Origin: Carnegiea gigantea
Lineage: Eukaryota; Streptophyta; Magnoliopsida; Caryophyllales; Cactaceae
Assembly: GCA_029747015.1 (NCBI GenBank)
Contig: JAKOGI010000005.1
Location: 2,814,191 to 2,878,190 of the forward strand
Length of the DNA stretch: 64,000 bases
Direction of reading: 5' to 3'
The notes under the pieces were generated by a model. It had not been told where the DNA came from. It saw nothing but the letters and a program-made list of their open reading frames with translations, and made no database searches. Made by a program: the position numbers and the translations under genes. Shown in pieces: positions 26,501-37,889 of the stretch. Every line of letters begins with the position of its first letter. The stretch's first letter is position 1.

Positions 26501-26660
26501 CGTCATCATTTTATTAGAGATCATGTTGAAAAAAGGACATGTTACCTTAATATTTGTCCCTACGGACCATCAATTAGCTGATATTTTTGCAAAACCATTA
26601 AGTGAAGATTGATTTAATTTTATTCGACATGAATTTGGAATGTTGAATATTGATGCATGA
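23531..26660 (+). pseudogene. Retrotransposon pol (PR-IN-RT-RH), degenerate
   Basis: The protease has LDSGCSRH. The integrase has the HHCC-type zinc region (HRRLGH...CDAC), then DDYSRF, DHGTEF and QQNGVVERK. The RT has [11 protein letters not shown] and ALYGL, and RNase H has DADYAG and STAEAEY. Breaks: a frameshift near 24260, stops near 24446, 24940, 25192, 25602 (TGA where TGG is usual) and 25833, and frameshifts near 25900 and 26530. The RT catalytic motif reads YVND rather than YVDD (AAT at 25718-25720). The element could only have moved with proteins from another copy, or has decayed since insertion. Confidence 0.85.
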
Positions 26661-27763
26661 ATTGAGGGGGAGTCCTCCCTTATTACTAACTTTGTTCGCT
26701 AAAGTGAAAATTCAGGAACTAATGATTTTTCGACCTTGGATTTACCGATTCCTGTAAGATCATTATCGGTTATACTAAATCAGTAATAAGGTACGTCACT
26801 ATGACACTTGGTTCAATTGACACGGCATAAATAATTTTATTTTCGTGTCTTGACTTGAATCTAGTATACAACACAATGAGCAAAATTGATAGAGGAAAAT
26901 TTCTTCATAATTTTCCTTCTATCACTGATCAATGGGATTTTATTTTTTATTCCCCCCCAAAAAAAAAACAAAGGGTCGAAACTTTAGCTGTCTTCAAAAT
27001 CAGAAGCCTGCCTGTCTTCAAAATCAGAAGCTTTGTCACTTCCCTACTTCACGAAGCCAAAGTCAGCAGCTACCGTGCAAACGGAATGCCATTCTGTTCG
27101 CTCAACACTTACCGGTAATGGCAACACCTGCCCGTAAATTGGCACATGATAGTCACACTTCTGTCAACAGTGCTTTTCTCTCTCCTCTCTTCGACCCCCC
27201 CAACAGAACACGTCTGCTTTCTTCGACTCGGCAATCCACAATCGCCAACCGCAACCAGAGCACCGGCCTCAACCCCGAACCCCTTCCGTCCATTTCCCCG
27301 CCCTCCACCATCTTCTCCCTCACTTGCAGCGCCCCCTCTGCTTTCCTCAGTCGCAGCCACCACTCCGCGGCTTCTTCTTCCTCCTCCCTACCGTTCACAT
27401 GCGACCTCTGCTCTCCATTTTTGCCCATAACCAACGCCTACCCACCTCTATTTTCGCCGACCTCCCCGGAACCGGCACACCCAGCTTGTTTGCTTCATTT
27501 TCGCCGACCTCCCCTGTTGATCTGCTCAAACATTTCCTCATTCCTTGTTTGCTTCTTTTTGATGAAAGAGGGGGAGAAAGTAGGACTATGATATGCTATG
27601 TTAAGTAATTTTCAAGTATAAGAATGCTTAATAATATTTATGATTGTTTATCCTTTGATTACTACGTTACATAATTTTCTTATTATATCTATGCTTCATG
27701 TTCTTATGCTTAATATAAGATTGACACAAGCTAAATTTTATCTTTCATCAAAAAGGGGGAGAT
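26661..27763 (+). other. 3' region of the Copia, with a GC-rich block and polypurine tract
   Basis: After RNase H come about 1.1 kb without a recognisable domain. Positions 27120-27480 are clearly richer in C and G than the rest of the element. They are open in several frames, including a 219-codon frame (26932-27591) rich in Ser and Pro. SIRE elements can carry an extra 3' ORF here; captured host DNA is the alternative. The polypurine tract AAAAAGGGGGAGAT is at 27750-27763, directly before the 3' LTR. Confidence 0.6.
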
Positions 27764-28869
27764 TGTTGACTTACTTAGTAACCACAATGATTTTGATGAA
27801 ACACAAAATTAGTGACTTAGTTGTTGCATTAAAAAGATGTAATGCATTAAAAAAAGAAGCAATATACATTAATATAATCATAAAGAAATTATGAAGAAAA
27901 TATAAAAGATTGCATGCATCTCAAGTTTATTTCATGTTATCAAAGATTGTATGCATATCACATTTATTTGATTGGAAATATTATATGCAATATTATTTAA
28001 AGGCAAAGATATCATAAGATTAATTATGCATGTTAGGCAAGAGACAATTTGAAAAATATTATTCAAATAAAAAGGATTTTATTTGATTAAATAATTCTAT
28101 CTTTGATTCTAGCCATGACAAAATATTGTCCTTATTTGATTGGAATATTCTAGCAATATTACTTGATTGGAATATTCTTTTTGAATTTCAAACTTGATCT
28201 CACAAAGATTATATTGCATGATTTTATTTTATTACAAATATAATATATTTTGTTGTCAAGCTTCAAAGAGATTTACATGTCCAAAAGGCAAGAGAAGAGA
28301 TTATGAGCATATACTTTCTTATTGGAGAAGATCACAAGATAAAATCATAATATCTTTGATGAGACACTTCCTTATTGGCTGATGGGAGTCACAACTTATA
28401 AGACTATAAATACTTATCACAAGAGCAAGAGCAAGGAGATCCAAGCAATCAAAAAAGCAAGTTGCAATCATACTATACTGAGCTATACATTTGCAAATTC
28501 CTTTGAATCTTGAATTGTAATCAAAAGTCTTAAGAGATCTTGAGGAATTCTTATTAAGGAGTGAACGAAGGAGTTGGTGTGAGGTCACAACTCCTCCCAA
28601 ACTTAAATCAGTGGTCGATTTAAGTAGTTGGGATCTTAAGAGTGTTGTACTCTAAAAGAAAGTATGAAGGTTCATCTTAATAAGAAAAGTAGAGCGTTGA
28701 ATCCTAGAATTAGATAACTCTAGGCGGAGACCTAAGCCTGTTGAGGTCCAACCTCGTTAAAATATCCTTGAGTTTTGTCTCTCTTTTATTTCAGATCTTA
28801 CCTTGAGTTTTGGTTTTAATTTTCTAAGATCACCCTATTCACTCCCCTCTAGGGTAATCTAAACCTTCA
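27764..28869 (+). repeat. 3' LTR of the SIRE-like Copia
   Basis: It is 1106 bp and aligns end to end with 20660-21764 with scattered substitutions. It ends AAACCTTCA before the duplication ACATC. Confidence 0.92.
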
Positions 28870-28874
28870 ACATC

Positions 28875-29244
28875 TTAGATGTTTTTTCATTATTTTGATT
28901 TTTATGGGAATAATTCCAACAGTTTCAAACGGTGCAGTATTAGGAAACATAGAGACTGCAACTTTTTCTTCTTTCTTTATTTGATTATTGTATTTCCTCC
29001 TTTGGGTGGGGGGCTATGATAAGATTTGTGTTTTTTAAAAAAAAAAAAAAAAAAAGTGAACTACAATAAGATGTCTTAGGAGTAAGCAGATATGACAGAC
29101 GGGTTGTTTACCCATGGTCAACTTTAGTCTTACATTTAAGTTAACGGGTGAGAGACGAATGGTGATACCTCAAATGAAAAAGTAAGATTCAATATTCAGT
29201 CATTCATATAAACAAAGAAATGAAGAAGACTAAACAGCAAGTCT
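28875..29244. other. Flank continuing the P450 unit after the Copia
   Basis: The 28930-29010 stretch matches 15910-15990 upstream of the intact gene 12510-15850, so the Copia split a copy of that flank. It contains a poly-A run at about 29037-29055. No gene is seen. Confidence 0.55.
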
Positions 29245-29440
29245 GTATATTTTTTATCGAAGTCTGTGCAAGATATCTGAGCACCTAGTTGGGTTTGCAG
29301 AAAAATAGCAGTTCAAGGTGCGTGGTCATAGGATGGAGAAAGCTCCATGGAAAAGCGTTGCAGAATCATCGACAGTGCCATTTCAGCTACAGTCATGGTG
29401 AATTTTTCCCTGAGCAGATTCTTGGCCTCCCAATCCAGAG
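29245..29440 (-). pseudogene. CYP72A exon 5 orphan fragment
   Basis: This is the C-terminal half of exon 5 with substitutions, the same relic type as at 5848-6042 and 1-60. Its downstream flank (29440-29560) is nearly the same as 40-170. Confidence 0.65.
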
Positions 29441-30712
29441 GAAAGAATGTGGTATAAATTATTCTGTTTTGTCGCCTTGATTAAATTGTATTTCCTCTAG
29501 AGCGCTTACCTTGCTTACAGTTCATGGGCTCAAAGGATAATGCCTAGTCTTCAAACAGTTTCAGTCTGGAATACTATGTTATTTGCTTGATCTGACAGAT
29601 GGAGTGTCCCCTTCCTCCCTCTCCCCCCCCCCCCCGGGGGGCCCTCCAGCAAAATGAAAAACAAGAACTAAAATTTAAACCTTAAAAAAAATAAACATGG
29701 TGCTTGAAAAGTGCTGTTTGTGTAGTGCAAAGGCAGGAGAACAGGAACTGAATTATGAGCAAGTCAATGAGACTGTATCATGCTTCTGTTTCACAGTCTA
29801 AATAGTAGCAGTTTTCTCCCTGCTCCTAACTCTTGTCATTCATTTACCAGTTCAACCAAATACATGACATTAATAATCAAAACCATCTTCATACCTTCTA
29901 GATTCATACGTGACTTCACTCCATTACAACTTTATTTAACCAAATGGATTGTTAATACTGTCCATTTCCATAAATGAAAAATAAAATAGGCTGCAACTGG
30001 AAGTCTGCATATGTTTATCTGAGCCTGTGTAAAATGATCTCAGCACCATGTTGGGGCTTGAGGGTGACAACAGTTATGGGTGAATGAATGCAGGACGGTG
30101 AAAGCTCCCAGGAAAAGCGTTGTAGAATCATGGACAATGCTATCTTAGCTTCAGTCATGGCAAATTTCTCCCCTATGCATATTCTCGGTCCCCAGTCAAA
30201 AGGAAAAAAGGCATAATTTCCTTTGGTTGCCTTGGATATCCCTTCAGAAAACCTATCTGGCCTGAATTCTTCTGCATCTTCGCCCCAGAGTTACTTGTCG
30301 TGGTGAATGCGGATTGGTTGGAAACTAAGCAACGTACCTGCTGGAAGTGAAAGCTCTCCCAGTTTTGTGTCCTTAAAAACCATTCGAGGTACTAGAGGTG
30401 CTGGTGGATACATTCTGAGAACCTCATAAAGTATCATGTTCACCTGAGGAAAGATGCCCAAGTGTGTCCCATGTTAGAAATCATATTTGACTGTTTCATG
30501 TTCAACATAGAAATGTTAAATTTTACCTGCATTGAAAAACCCAATTTTCCAGTGACCTGACACTTGACCCAAGTCAAACCTAAAATTAGGAAGTACTAGA
30601 CTGAGCGAAACCTAGATTAATCTGCCCAAAACCAAACTACCTTGAATTTGCTTGAGTGTCGCTATTTTGTTTGTATTTTCTTGTGAAAGTTTGCTGGACA
30701 AAGAGATAGTAG

Positions 30713-30983
30713 TGATAGAAGATAAGAATGTAAATTTAGAGGAGATAAAGACTGCAAGCACAATTTTCATTCAGATCATGTAACCCTTTTATAGGCAAAC
30801 TCACAATAGAAACAAACAATCCATAACGTACATAAATCCACTACTCCTAAAAATTAGAAAGCAATACTCCATAAACCCCTAAAAACAAGCAACTAACTTG
30901 ATAGTGTCAAACCAAACTCCTAAAGACTTGGTCAATGAACACAAAAATAGCTACTACTAACACAAAAATAGCTACCACTAACA
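30713..30983 (-). repeat. 3' LTR of the minus-strand Copia
   Basis: It carries the TATA box GCCTATAAAAGGG (minus strand, about 30787-30799). Compared with the other LTR it has about eight substitutions and two single-base indels. Most are transitions with A or T on this side. Confidence 0.93.
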
Positions 30984-30998
30984 GTCCCCCCCTTAAAC
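30984..30998 (-). other. Polypurine tract
   Basis: The minus strand reads AGTTTAAGGGGGGAC immediately before the 3' LTR. Confidence 0.85.
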
Positions 30999-31014
30999 TG
31001 AAAGCTGTCAAGCT

Positions 31015-34000
31015 TTAGCTTAGATTCAATTTACTAAACTCTTCCATAGTTCCAATACCCATCAACCTTCTTAGTTTTTGGAAAGGGAGAAGCCTGAGAG
31101 GCTTAGGAAAAATGTCCGCCAATTGATCTCCACTACGATAGTACTTCAGCTCGATTGCTCCATCTTTGCAAAGGTCTCTCAAAAAATAGTACTTAACATC
31201 AATATGCTTGCTTCTTCCATGTAAAACCTGGTTCTTGGACAACTTAATGGTTGAATTATTGTCGCAGAAGATTGTAGTAGCATTGCCTAGCTTGAACTGC
31301 ATTTCTTTAAGAATTCTCCTCAGCCAAATAGCCTGACAAGCATAGGCAGTAGCTGCAACGAATTCAGCTTCTGTGCTTGACAAAGTGACAATGGGCTGTT
31401 TTTTAGAACACCATAAAACAGCCCCTGATCCAAGCATAAAAACATAGCCCGAAGTACTCCTTCTCCCATCTAAGTCTCCTGCATAGTCACTGTCAGTAAA
31501 GCCAATTAAATTTGACTTACTATCCCTTTTGAAGAACAATCCAAAATCCTTGGTTCCTTGCAAGTACCGAAGGATTCTTTTCGCAGCAAGCAAGTGCATT
31601 GTGGTTGGGTTCTCCATAAATCTGCTTATAAGGCTCACTGCGTACATGATGTCTGGCCTTGTAGCAGTTAAATACATCAAACTGCCTACAATTTGCTTGA
31701 ATAGCGTGTCGTTCACCTTCTCTCCTTCTTCATCTCTGTGTAGTTTCAGGCCAAACTCTACTGGAGTGAGTACGGAGTTGCAATCCTTCATCTTGAACCT
31801 ATCTAGTATTTCCCGCACATATTTCTTTTGGGAAATAAAGATTCCATCGTCAAATTGCACTACCTCTAAGCCAAGGAAGTAATGCATTTTACCAAGATCG
31901 ATCATTTCAAACTCCTCCATCATGGACTTCTTGAATTCATTAAACATGGCACTGTCATTCTCGGTAAATATAAGATCATCAACATATAAACAAACAATGA
32001 GCAGTTTACCACCATCTCCAATTTTCACGAACAAAGTATGCTCATACGGACATTTCTGAAAACCTGCTTTGACAAAGTAAGTCTCAATACGGCTATACCA
32101 AGCTCGTGGAGCTTGTTTTAGCCCATAAAGAGCCTTCTTCAATTTATAAACTTTATGCTCATTGCCGATCTTAATATAACCAGGAGGTTGTTCGATAAAT
32201 ACCTCTTCCTCCAATGTTCCATGCAAGAATGCGGATTTAACATCCAACTGAAAAATAGGCCATGAATTTTGTGCAGCTATGGCAATCACCAATCTAATGG
32301 TGTCATGCCTTGCAATAGGAGCAAAAACTTCTATATAATCAACTCCAAATTCCTGCTTGTATCCCTTCGCCACTAGCCTTGCCTTGTACTTGTCGACTTT
32401 TCCATTATCTTTCAGCTTTGTCTTGTAGACCTATTTGACACCAATTGTCTTATGACCTTTGGGAAGATCAGTAAGCTCCCAGGTGTCATTCTTTTCAATG
32501 GATTCAATTTCAGCATCCATTGCTTTTTTCCATTTTGCTTCTTTGATAGCACTTTCAAATGTCGTAGGGTCACAATCTGCAAACAAGGCAAAATAGGTGG
32601 CATCTTCAGATTGTTGAACCCCTGTTACCTCATAGTCTTGCATCCAGGCTGGCCTTTTTCGAACACGATGAAGTGATTCAGCAATCGGGCTAGTAGCTTC
32701 TGTTTCTTCCACTGTTTCCATCTCTGGAATCTCAGCAGAAACTTCAGAACCTGCTGCAGTAGTTTCTGGTGAGTTTTCATATGTTGGGAGTACTCCTTCT
32801 ACATCACTGTCATGTAGGAATTGGGTAGGCTACTGCCTTTTCCAATCCCATGTACTTTCTTCATCAAAAACAACGTCTCTACTGGTCATTATCTTCTCTG
32901 TCAGAGGGTTGAACAGTTTGTAAGTTTTGGATGTTTTGCTAACACCCAAAAACACACATTTTTCCCCTTTATCATCAAGCTTCTTTCTCTTCTCATCTGG
33001 AACATGTGCATACGCAATACACCCGAAAATTCTGAAGTGTTCCACACTAGGCTTTCTCCCACTCCAAGCCTCTTCTGGAGTCATATTTTGAACAACAAAA
33101 GTAGGGCTTCTGTTTAGAATATGAATGCTCCAATTCACCGCTTCTGGCCAAAAGGACTTCGGAATTCTCCCTCTCATCAACAAGCTTCTAACCATATTCA
33201 GAATTGTTCTGTTTTTCCTCTCTGATACACCATTTTGTTGTGGTGTATATGCAGCAGTAAGCTCTCGTCTAATGCCATGATCTTCACAAAACTCATTAAA
33301 TGCAGTTGAGCAATATTCACCACCACGATCAGTTCGGAGAATCTTGATAGATTTTTCTGTCTCATTCTCTACACAGGCCTTGAAGCTTTTAAATGCAATA
33401 AAAGCTTTTGACTTTTCTTGTAAAAAGTAGACCCAAGTTTTCCGCGAAAAATCATCAATGAAGGTTATGAAGTAACGTTTACCTCCATTGGAAATTGGTT
33501 TTATTGGACCACAAATGTTAGAATGAACTAACTCCAAAACACCTTTTGCTCTCCATGACTTTCCTTGTGGGAATTGAGTGCGATGTTGTTTGCTAGCAAC
33601 ACACTCTTCACATATTTTGGAAGGAGCAGTGATTTGAGGAAGACCGATCGCCATATTTTTCTATTGGAGAGTCGTTAATCCGCTGAAACTCAAGTGACCA
33701 TACCGGAAGTGCCACAGCCATAAAGGTTCCATCGCTTCAGCCATCAAACAAGATTGAATGCTTTCAATCTTAAGCGGAAACAACCTATTTGAACTCTTTT
33801 TCACAACAGCAATAGCTCCTTTGACAGGGTCATAAATTTCACAAACACCATTTGAAATTGTGATAACATATCCCTTCTCTTCCAACTGACCCACACTTAA
33901 CAAATTACTTTTCAAATCAGGAACATAAAGCACATTCGATATTGTTTCCACAAAACCATTCTTGGCTTTGATCTTTATATTGCCTTTACCCATCACTTTC

Positions 34001-35085
34001 ACAGTTGAGCAATCACCGAAATGCACAGTAGAATGAAAGTCTTCATTTAAAGAGGAGAATAAGGACTTACTTCCACACATGTGATTACTGCATCCAGTAT
34101 CAACAAACCAGATTTCTGGTTCAGGTGTGCCCCCATCGTGTACAGCCATTAATAGTGTTTCCACTTCATTCTCCTCAACAAACTTTGCACTCTCTTCCTT
34201 CTCTTTGTCAATAGGCAGCCTACTATAACACTCAGATGCATAATGACCAAATTTATGGCATTGAAAACACTCCACCTTTGATTTGTCATGGTTTCGACCT
34301 TTGCTTCTGCCTTAAAATTGGTCATTACTGATCTTGAAATTCCTGTTGGAATCTCTACCTCCATAATCTCCTCTTCCTCGGCCTCGACCTCGGCCTCGAC
34401 CTCTACCTCTATAGCTGTTGGAGTGAGTATTAATAGAAGCCTTTAGTGTGTGTTCTTCTGCTATTGTGCTTCTGTTTATTTTCTGTTCATGGACCAACAA
34501 GGAACTTTGCAATTCATCGAGGGATAGTGTAGCTAAGTTCTTTGATTCTTCAATTGCACAGACCACAAAATCAAATTTCGGAGCCAGCGAGCGTAGTATC
34601 TTCTCCACAATCGTTACATCTTCCATCTTCTCCCCATATATTCGCATCTTGTTACTTATCTCCATAACCTTACCACAATAGCTTGTAACAGATTCTCCAT
34701 TTCTCATTTGGAGAGTCTCAAATTCTCTTCTCAGGGCTTGAAGCTGTGCACGCTTCACTCTTTCAGAGCCTTGATATTTCTTCTTCATAGAGTCCCAAAT
34801 ATCTTTGGAAGTCTTCTTGGATGGAATTGTTTCCAAGATGGGACGTTCAATTGCCTGAAACAGGTAATTCTTTACCTTCAAATCTTTCAAGCGTTTTGCT
34901 TCCAGTTCAATTTTTTGAGCTTCTGTCAAGGTTGTCACATCTTTTGGTTCTTCAATTCCAGGTTCTATCAATGGCCAATACTCTTTTGATCGAAGAAAAT
35001 TCTCCATCAACATGCTCCAATGGTCATAGTGACCATCAAAGCGCGGAACTGCAGGTTAGATAAAATTGTTGTTGTCTGAGGCCAT
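31015..35085 (-). pseudogene. Copia gag-pol, one frame with five stop codons
   Basis: From ATG at 35085 (MASDNNN) to the natural stop at 31015-31017, a single frame of 1357 codons is kept with no frameshift. It is interrupted by TAA at 35056-35058 and 34312-34314 and by TAG at 33661-33663, 32830-32832 and 32431-32433. Domains in order: UBN2-type gag (DGHYDHWS onward), an Arg-Gly repeat (about 34370-34410), zinc knuckle CFQCHKFGHYASEC, protease VDTGCSNH, gag-pre-integrase, integrase (DDFSRKTW, DRGGEY, QQNGVSERKN), RT with intact YVDD, RNase H (TDSDYAGD, SSTEAE, ADIFPKPL). It was recently active, judged by LTR similarity and frame retention. Confidence 0.92.
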
Positions 35086-35139
35086 GAAGAAGATATAAAG
35101 CTACTGCTTTTTTTTTTGTGGGGAAAAAACTCTCCAACC

Positions 35140-35153
35140 TGGCTCTGATACCA
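35140..35153 (-). other. Primer-binding site (tRNA-Met)
   Basis: The minus strand reads TGGTATCAGAGCCA, one base inside the right-hand LTR. Confidence 0.92.
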
Positions 35154-35154
35154 C

Positions 35155-35423
35155 TGATAGAAGATAAGAATGTAAAGTAGAGGAGATAAAGACTGCAAGC
35201 ACAATTTTCATTCAGATCATGTAACCCTTTTATAGGCAGACTCACAATAGAAACAAACAATCCATGACGTGCATAAACCCACTACTCCTAAAAATTAGAA
35301 AGCAATACTCCATAAACCCCTAAAAACAAGCAACTAACTTGATAGTGCCAAACAAACTCCTAAAGACTTGGTCAATGAACACAAAAATAGCTACCACTAA
35401 CACAAAAATAGCTACCACTAACA
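35155..35423 (-). repeat. 5' LTR of the minus-strand Copia
   Basis: It is 269 bp. The TATA box GCCTATAAAAGGG is on the minus strand at 35225-35237, the likely promoter of the element. Confidence 0.93.
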
Positions 35424-37305
35424 AGTAGGCCTCATTTATAACACAAAAATGCCGTCAACCCTCTTTGCCTTTTTTCACAATCAGTCAACCATCATAAGAC
35501 ACCACAGAAAAACCTTTTTGCTAACTCCACCAGAACATTGAACAAACAACTTACTGTCTTCAAATAGTTTAAACCCTCAAAGCTTGGGGCATTACTGCCG
35601 AATGTCTGCAAGACTTCTTCCCGAGCTCGTGCTTGCCAATCTCGGTGCGTGCTCAACAAAATCAATGTCCAAACTAGTAGAATGGAAGTCGTCTCTTGTC
35701 CTGCAAAATAGAACAGTTTACACTCCTCAATCACCTCTTCAAGACTGATCCCATGCCTCTGGTTCTTGCTACCACTGGCGGCTGCTTGTTTGATTTCTTT
35801 CATATTGGAATCCATGAGTATGCCCAACAAGTCATCCTTCGGTGCCTCACCAGCCTCCATAGCTTTCTTCCGTTTGTCAATTATTCGTTTCAATAACGTA
35901 TCTATCTCATCATTAATTCTGTTGAATCTTCTGTTTCTTACTGTTGGAATATACCTGGACACTAAAAGGCATCAGAAAACCTTACTATATCTCCTTCTTC
36001 CCTAGGGTGTGAGAGGAGATACATAGGCCAATGTAGGAATGTTTGAACCTAGGTTTTGGATACTAACATACACCTGGCGACTGTGTCGTGCCTTTGAAAC
36101 AGTGATTTGTTTAGTGGGTTGTGCTTGGATTCACTACAAATATCCAATGCTGATTCATGTTTAGGAGTTGGACATGCCCACTTTCAAGGAAAGTTTAAAG
36201 ATTTTGTCTTAATTTGAAGTAGCCAAGTGACAGTCCCAGGGTTTATTGCTACGTGTTTTGGTGGGTTAGAACAAAGAGTCCAAGTAACATAGCAAGTAAG
36301 ACATTCTGATAGACTTACCTCGATCCAGGGATGTAAACTGATTGTAGCATACTAAGAGCTAAAAGAAGCTGCTCTCTGAGAAGTTGAAATATCTTTTGTC
36401 CCTCCTCATAGTTACTGCCAAATGCTGCTCTCGATATCACATCAGCAGAGAGCATATTAAGATGTGGCCACACATCTACCTCACCGTGACCTGCTTCAGC
36501 GACTAGTTCCTCCAATTTATTGATCCTTTCGTCGCAACTTACACAGAATGCTGGAAGCATAAGCTGTGATTCAAGCAGTCATTTTAGTGTAATAGGACTT
36601 TTTCCTCTTGTTTTTTTTTTTGGGGGGGGTGTGTTGGGGAAGTTTAGAGGAATTACCTTGAGCTTCTTTGTCTGGAAAGCAGGGTTGAGCATCCTTTGAT
36701 GTTGGGCCCATTGCTCGCCCTCATAGTTGACTAAGCCCGCAAACAGCTTGCCAACAATGGGGTTTGTCTTTGGCTTTTGAAATTCTTGAATCTTTGGTAA
36801 GGCCTCTCTAAGGAGCTCAGGCTTTGATATGACTATCGTTGGTTTAGGGCCAGACCACATGAAAAACACTTTCCCTGCAAATATGCAATGATGTGGGCAC
36901 AAGAAATAGGCAGAAGAGTCATGTGTCAGTGTAAAGGATCTGTCATTTTGCAAACAGAGAACAGACAGTTGCAGATAATCATGCACAATATGCCCGAGTC
37001 ATTATCTTACAATAACAAAGCAAATACTTCAATTATGTTGCGCTGATGAATGCTGCTTTCAATTGAGGTGACTTGAACTTACACTTGAATCTGTCAGCCT
37101 TGCCAGCTTACTTTGAAAGCATCCTCAAAATCTGAGGAAAGAGCTTGAAAGTAAGCAGCAAGCTCGATTTTCACATGATATATAACAGATGGGTTGCTTT
37201 GAGAAACCGTTTGAAGTTGGAAATTAGGTATAGGAAGTTCATATTCTATATGCCGGTTGATCTGTGTTTGAAGACAAGCTCAAGGTTAGTGTGAAGGACT
37301 TCAGA

Positions 37306-37463
37306 CAAAGTCTATATGTACCATTGGGAGCACATGTTCCTAAGAACCATGTAGGCAAATTTTCATTGAAAAACAAACACCATATATAACAAAAACACAT
37401 CAAAAAAATTATGTACATGTGGCATCCTAAAGCATGTGCTCCTGGGTGTATGTAATAATTTGC
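37306..37463. mobile_element. Mutator-like MITE, 158 bp, in P450 intron 1
   Basis: It has long imperfect inverted ends: CAAAGTCTATATGTACC...GGGAGCACATG and, inverted, GCAAATTATTACATACACC...AGCACATG. It is flanked by 10-bp near-repeats GGACTTCAGA (37296-37305) and GGACTCCACG (37464-37473). A relative of 155 bp lies at 42001-42155 with a perfect 10-bp duplication, and a shrunken copy lies at 3949-4005. A duplication of 9-10 bp points to a Mutator-like origin. Confidence 0.65.
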
Positions 37464-37889
37464 GGACTCCACGGCTATCTGGTAGCTTGAACTAGCTTCT
37501 TGTTGGTCAGAATTTTAGTTTAGCTGGACTGGCGTTGTTCGTTTACATGTTGTCTTAGAAGCGCTCCTTCAGCGGATTTGTATTTGGCCTGTTGCCAGTC
37601 ACTTCAACTTTGGTTCGTTTGTTTCTGCCTATGGCTTGCATTGCATCTTTGGACTTTACGAGATTCAATGATTTTTATTTATCCATTTATATTTCTTCCA
37701 AAGAGAGGCATACTCAAAATGAGATTACACTAACACAGTAACTGATCTTGTGAACTGAATCAAAATTCCACACAAAAAAAGCCAAAGACAGAAAATATGG
37801 GCAGAACTTTAAGAAGAGATCGACTTGGGATGACAAACCGAACTTGGTCATGAGCTGATGGCGGAAAGGGTCTATGCGAGCGAGAGAGT

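Larger units (their letters stand above)
20660..28869 (+). mobile_element. LTR retrotransposon, Copia superfamily, SIRE-like, decayed
   Basis: The element has matching LTRs (20660-21764 and 27764-28869) with TG...CA ends and is flanked by the perfect 5-bp duplication ACATC (20655-20659, 28870-28874). Domain order is gag with two zinc knuckles, protease, integrase, reverse transcriptase, RNase H, the Copia order. Large gag with a WSDSESSE-like segment, LTRs over 1 kb and about 1.1 kb between RNase H and the polypurine tract suggest the SIRE/Maximus lineage. It has many stops and frameshifts and a changed RT catalytic motif. It lies in the upstream region of the pseudogene 16876-20352. Confidence 0.92.
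30713..35423 (-). mobile_element. LTR retrotransposon, Copia superfamily, in P450 intron 4
   Basis: LTRs are 30713-30983 and 35155-35423 (271/269 bp, TG...CA). The flanking duplication AGTAG (30708-30712, 35424-35428) is perfect. The uninterrupted site GATAGTAGGCCTC is present in intron 4 of the paralogue near 2036-2048. The primer-binding site is next to the right LTR and the polypurine tract next to the left one, so it is transcribed leftward, the same way as the P450. Short LTRs and TNT1-like proteins suggest a Tork-type lineage (inference). Confidence 0.95.

Noticed and set aside
27109..27434. Overlapping open frames on both strands in the Copia 3' region
   Set aside because: A GC-rich stretch lacks stops in most frames. 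No single frame has recognisable domains, so no gene is claimed.
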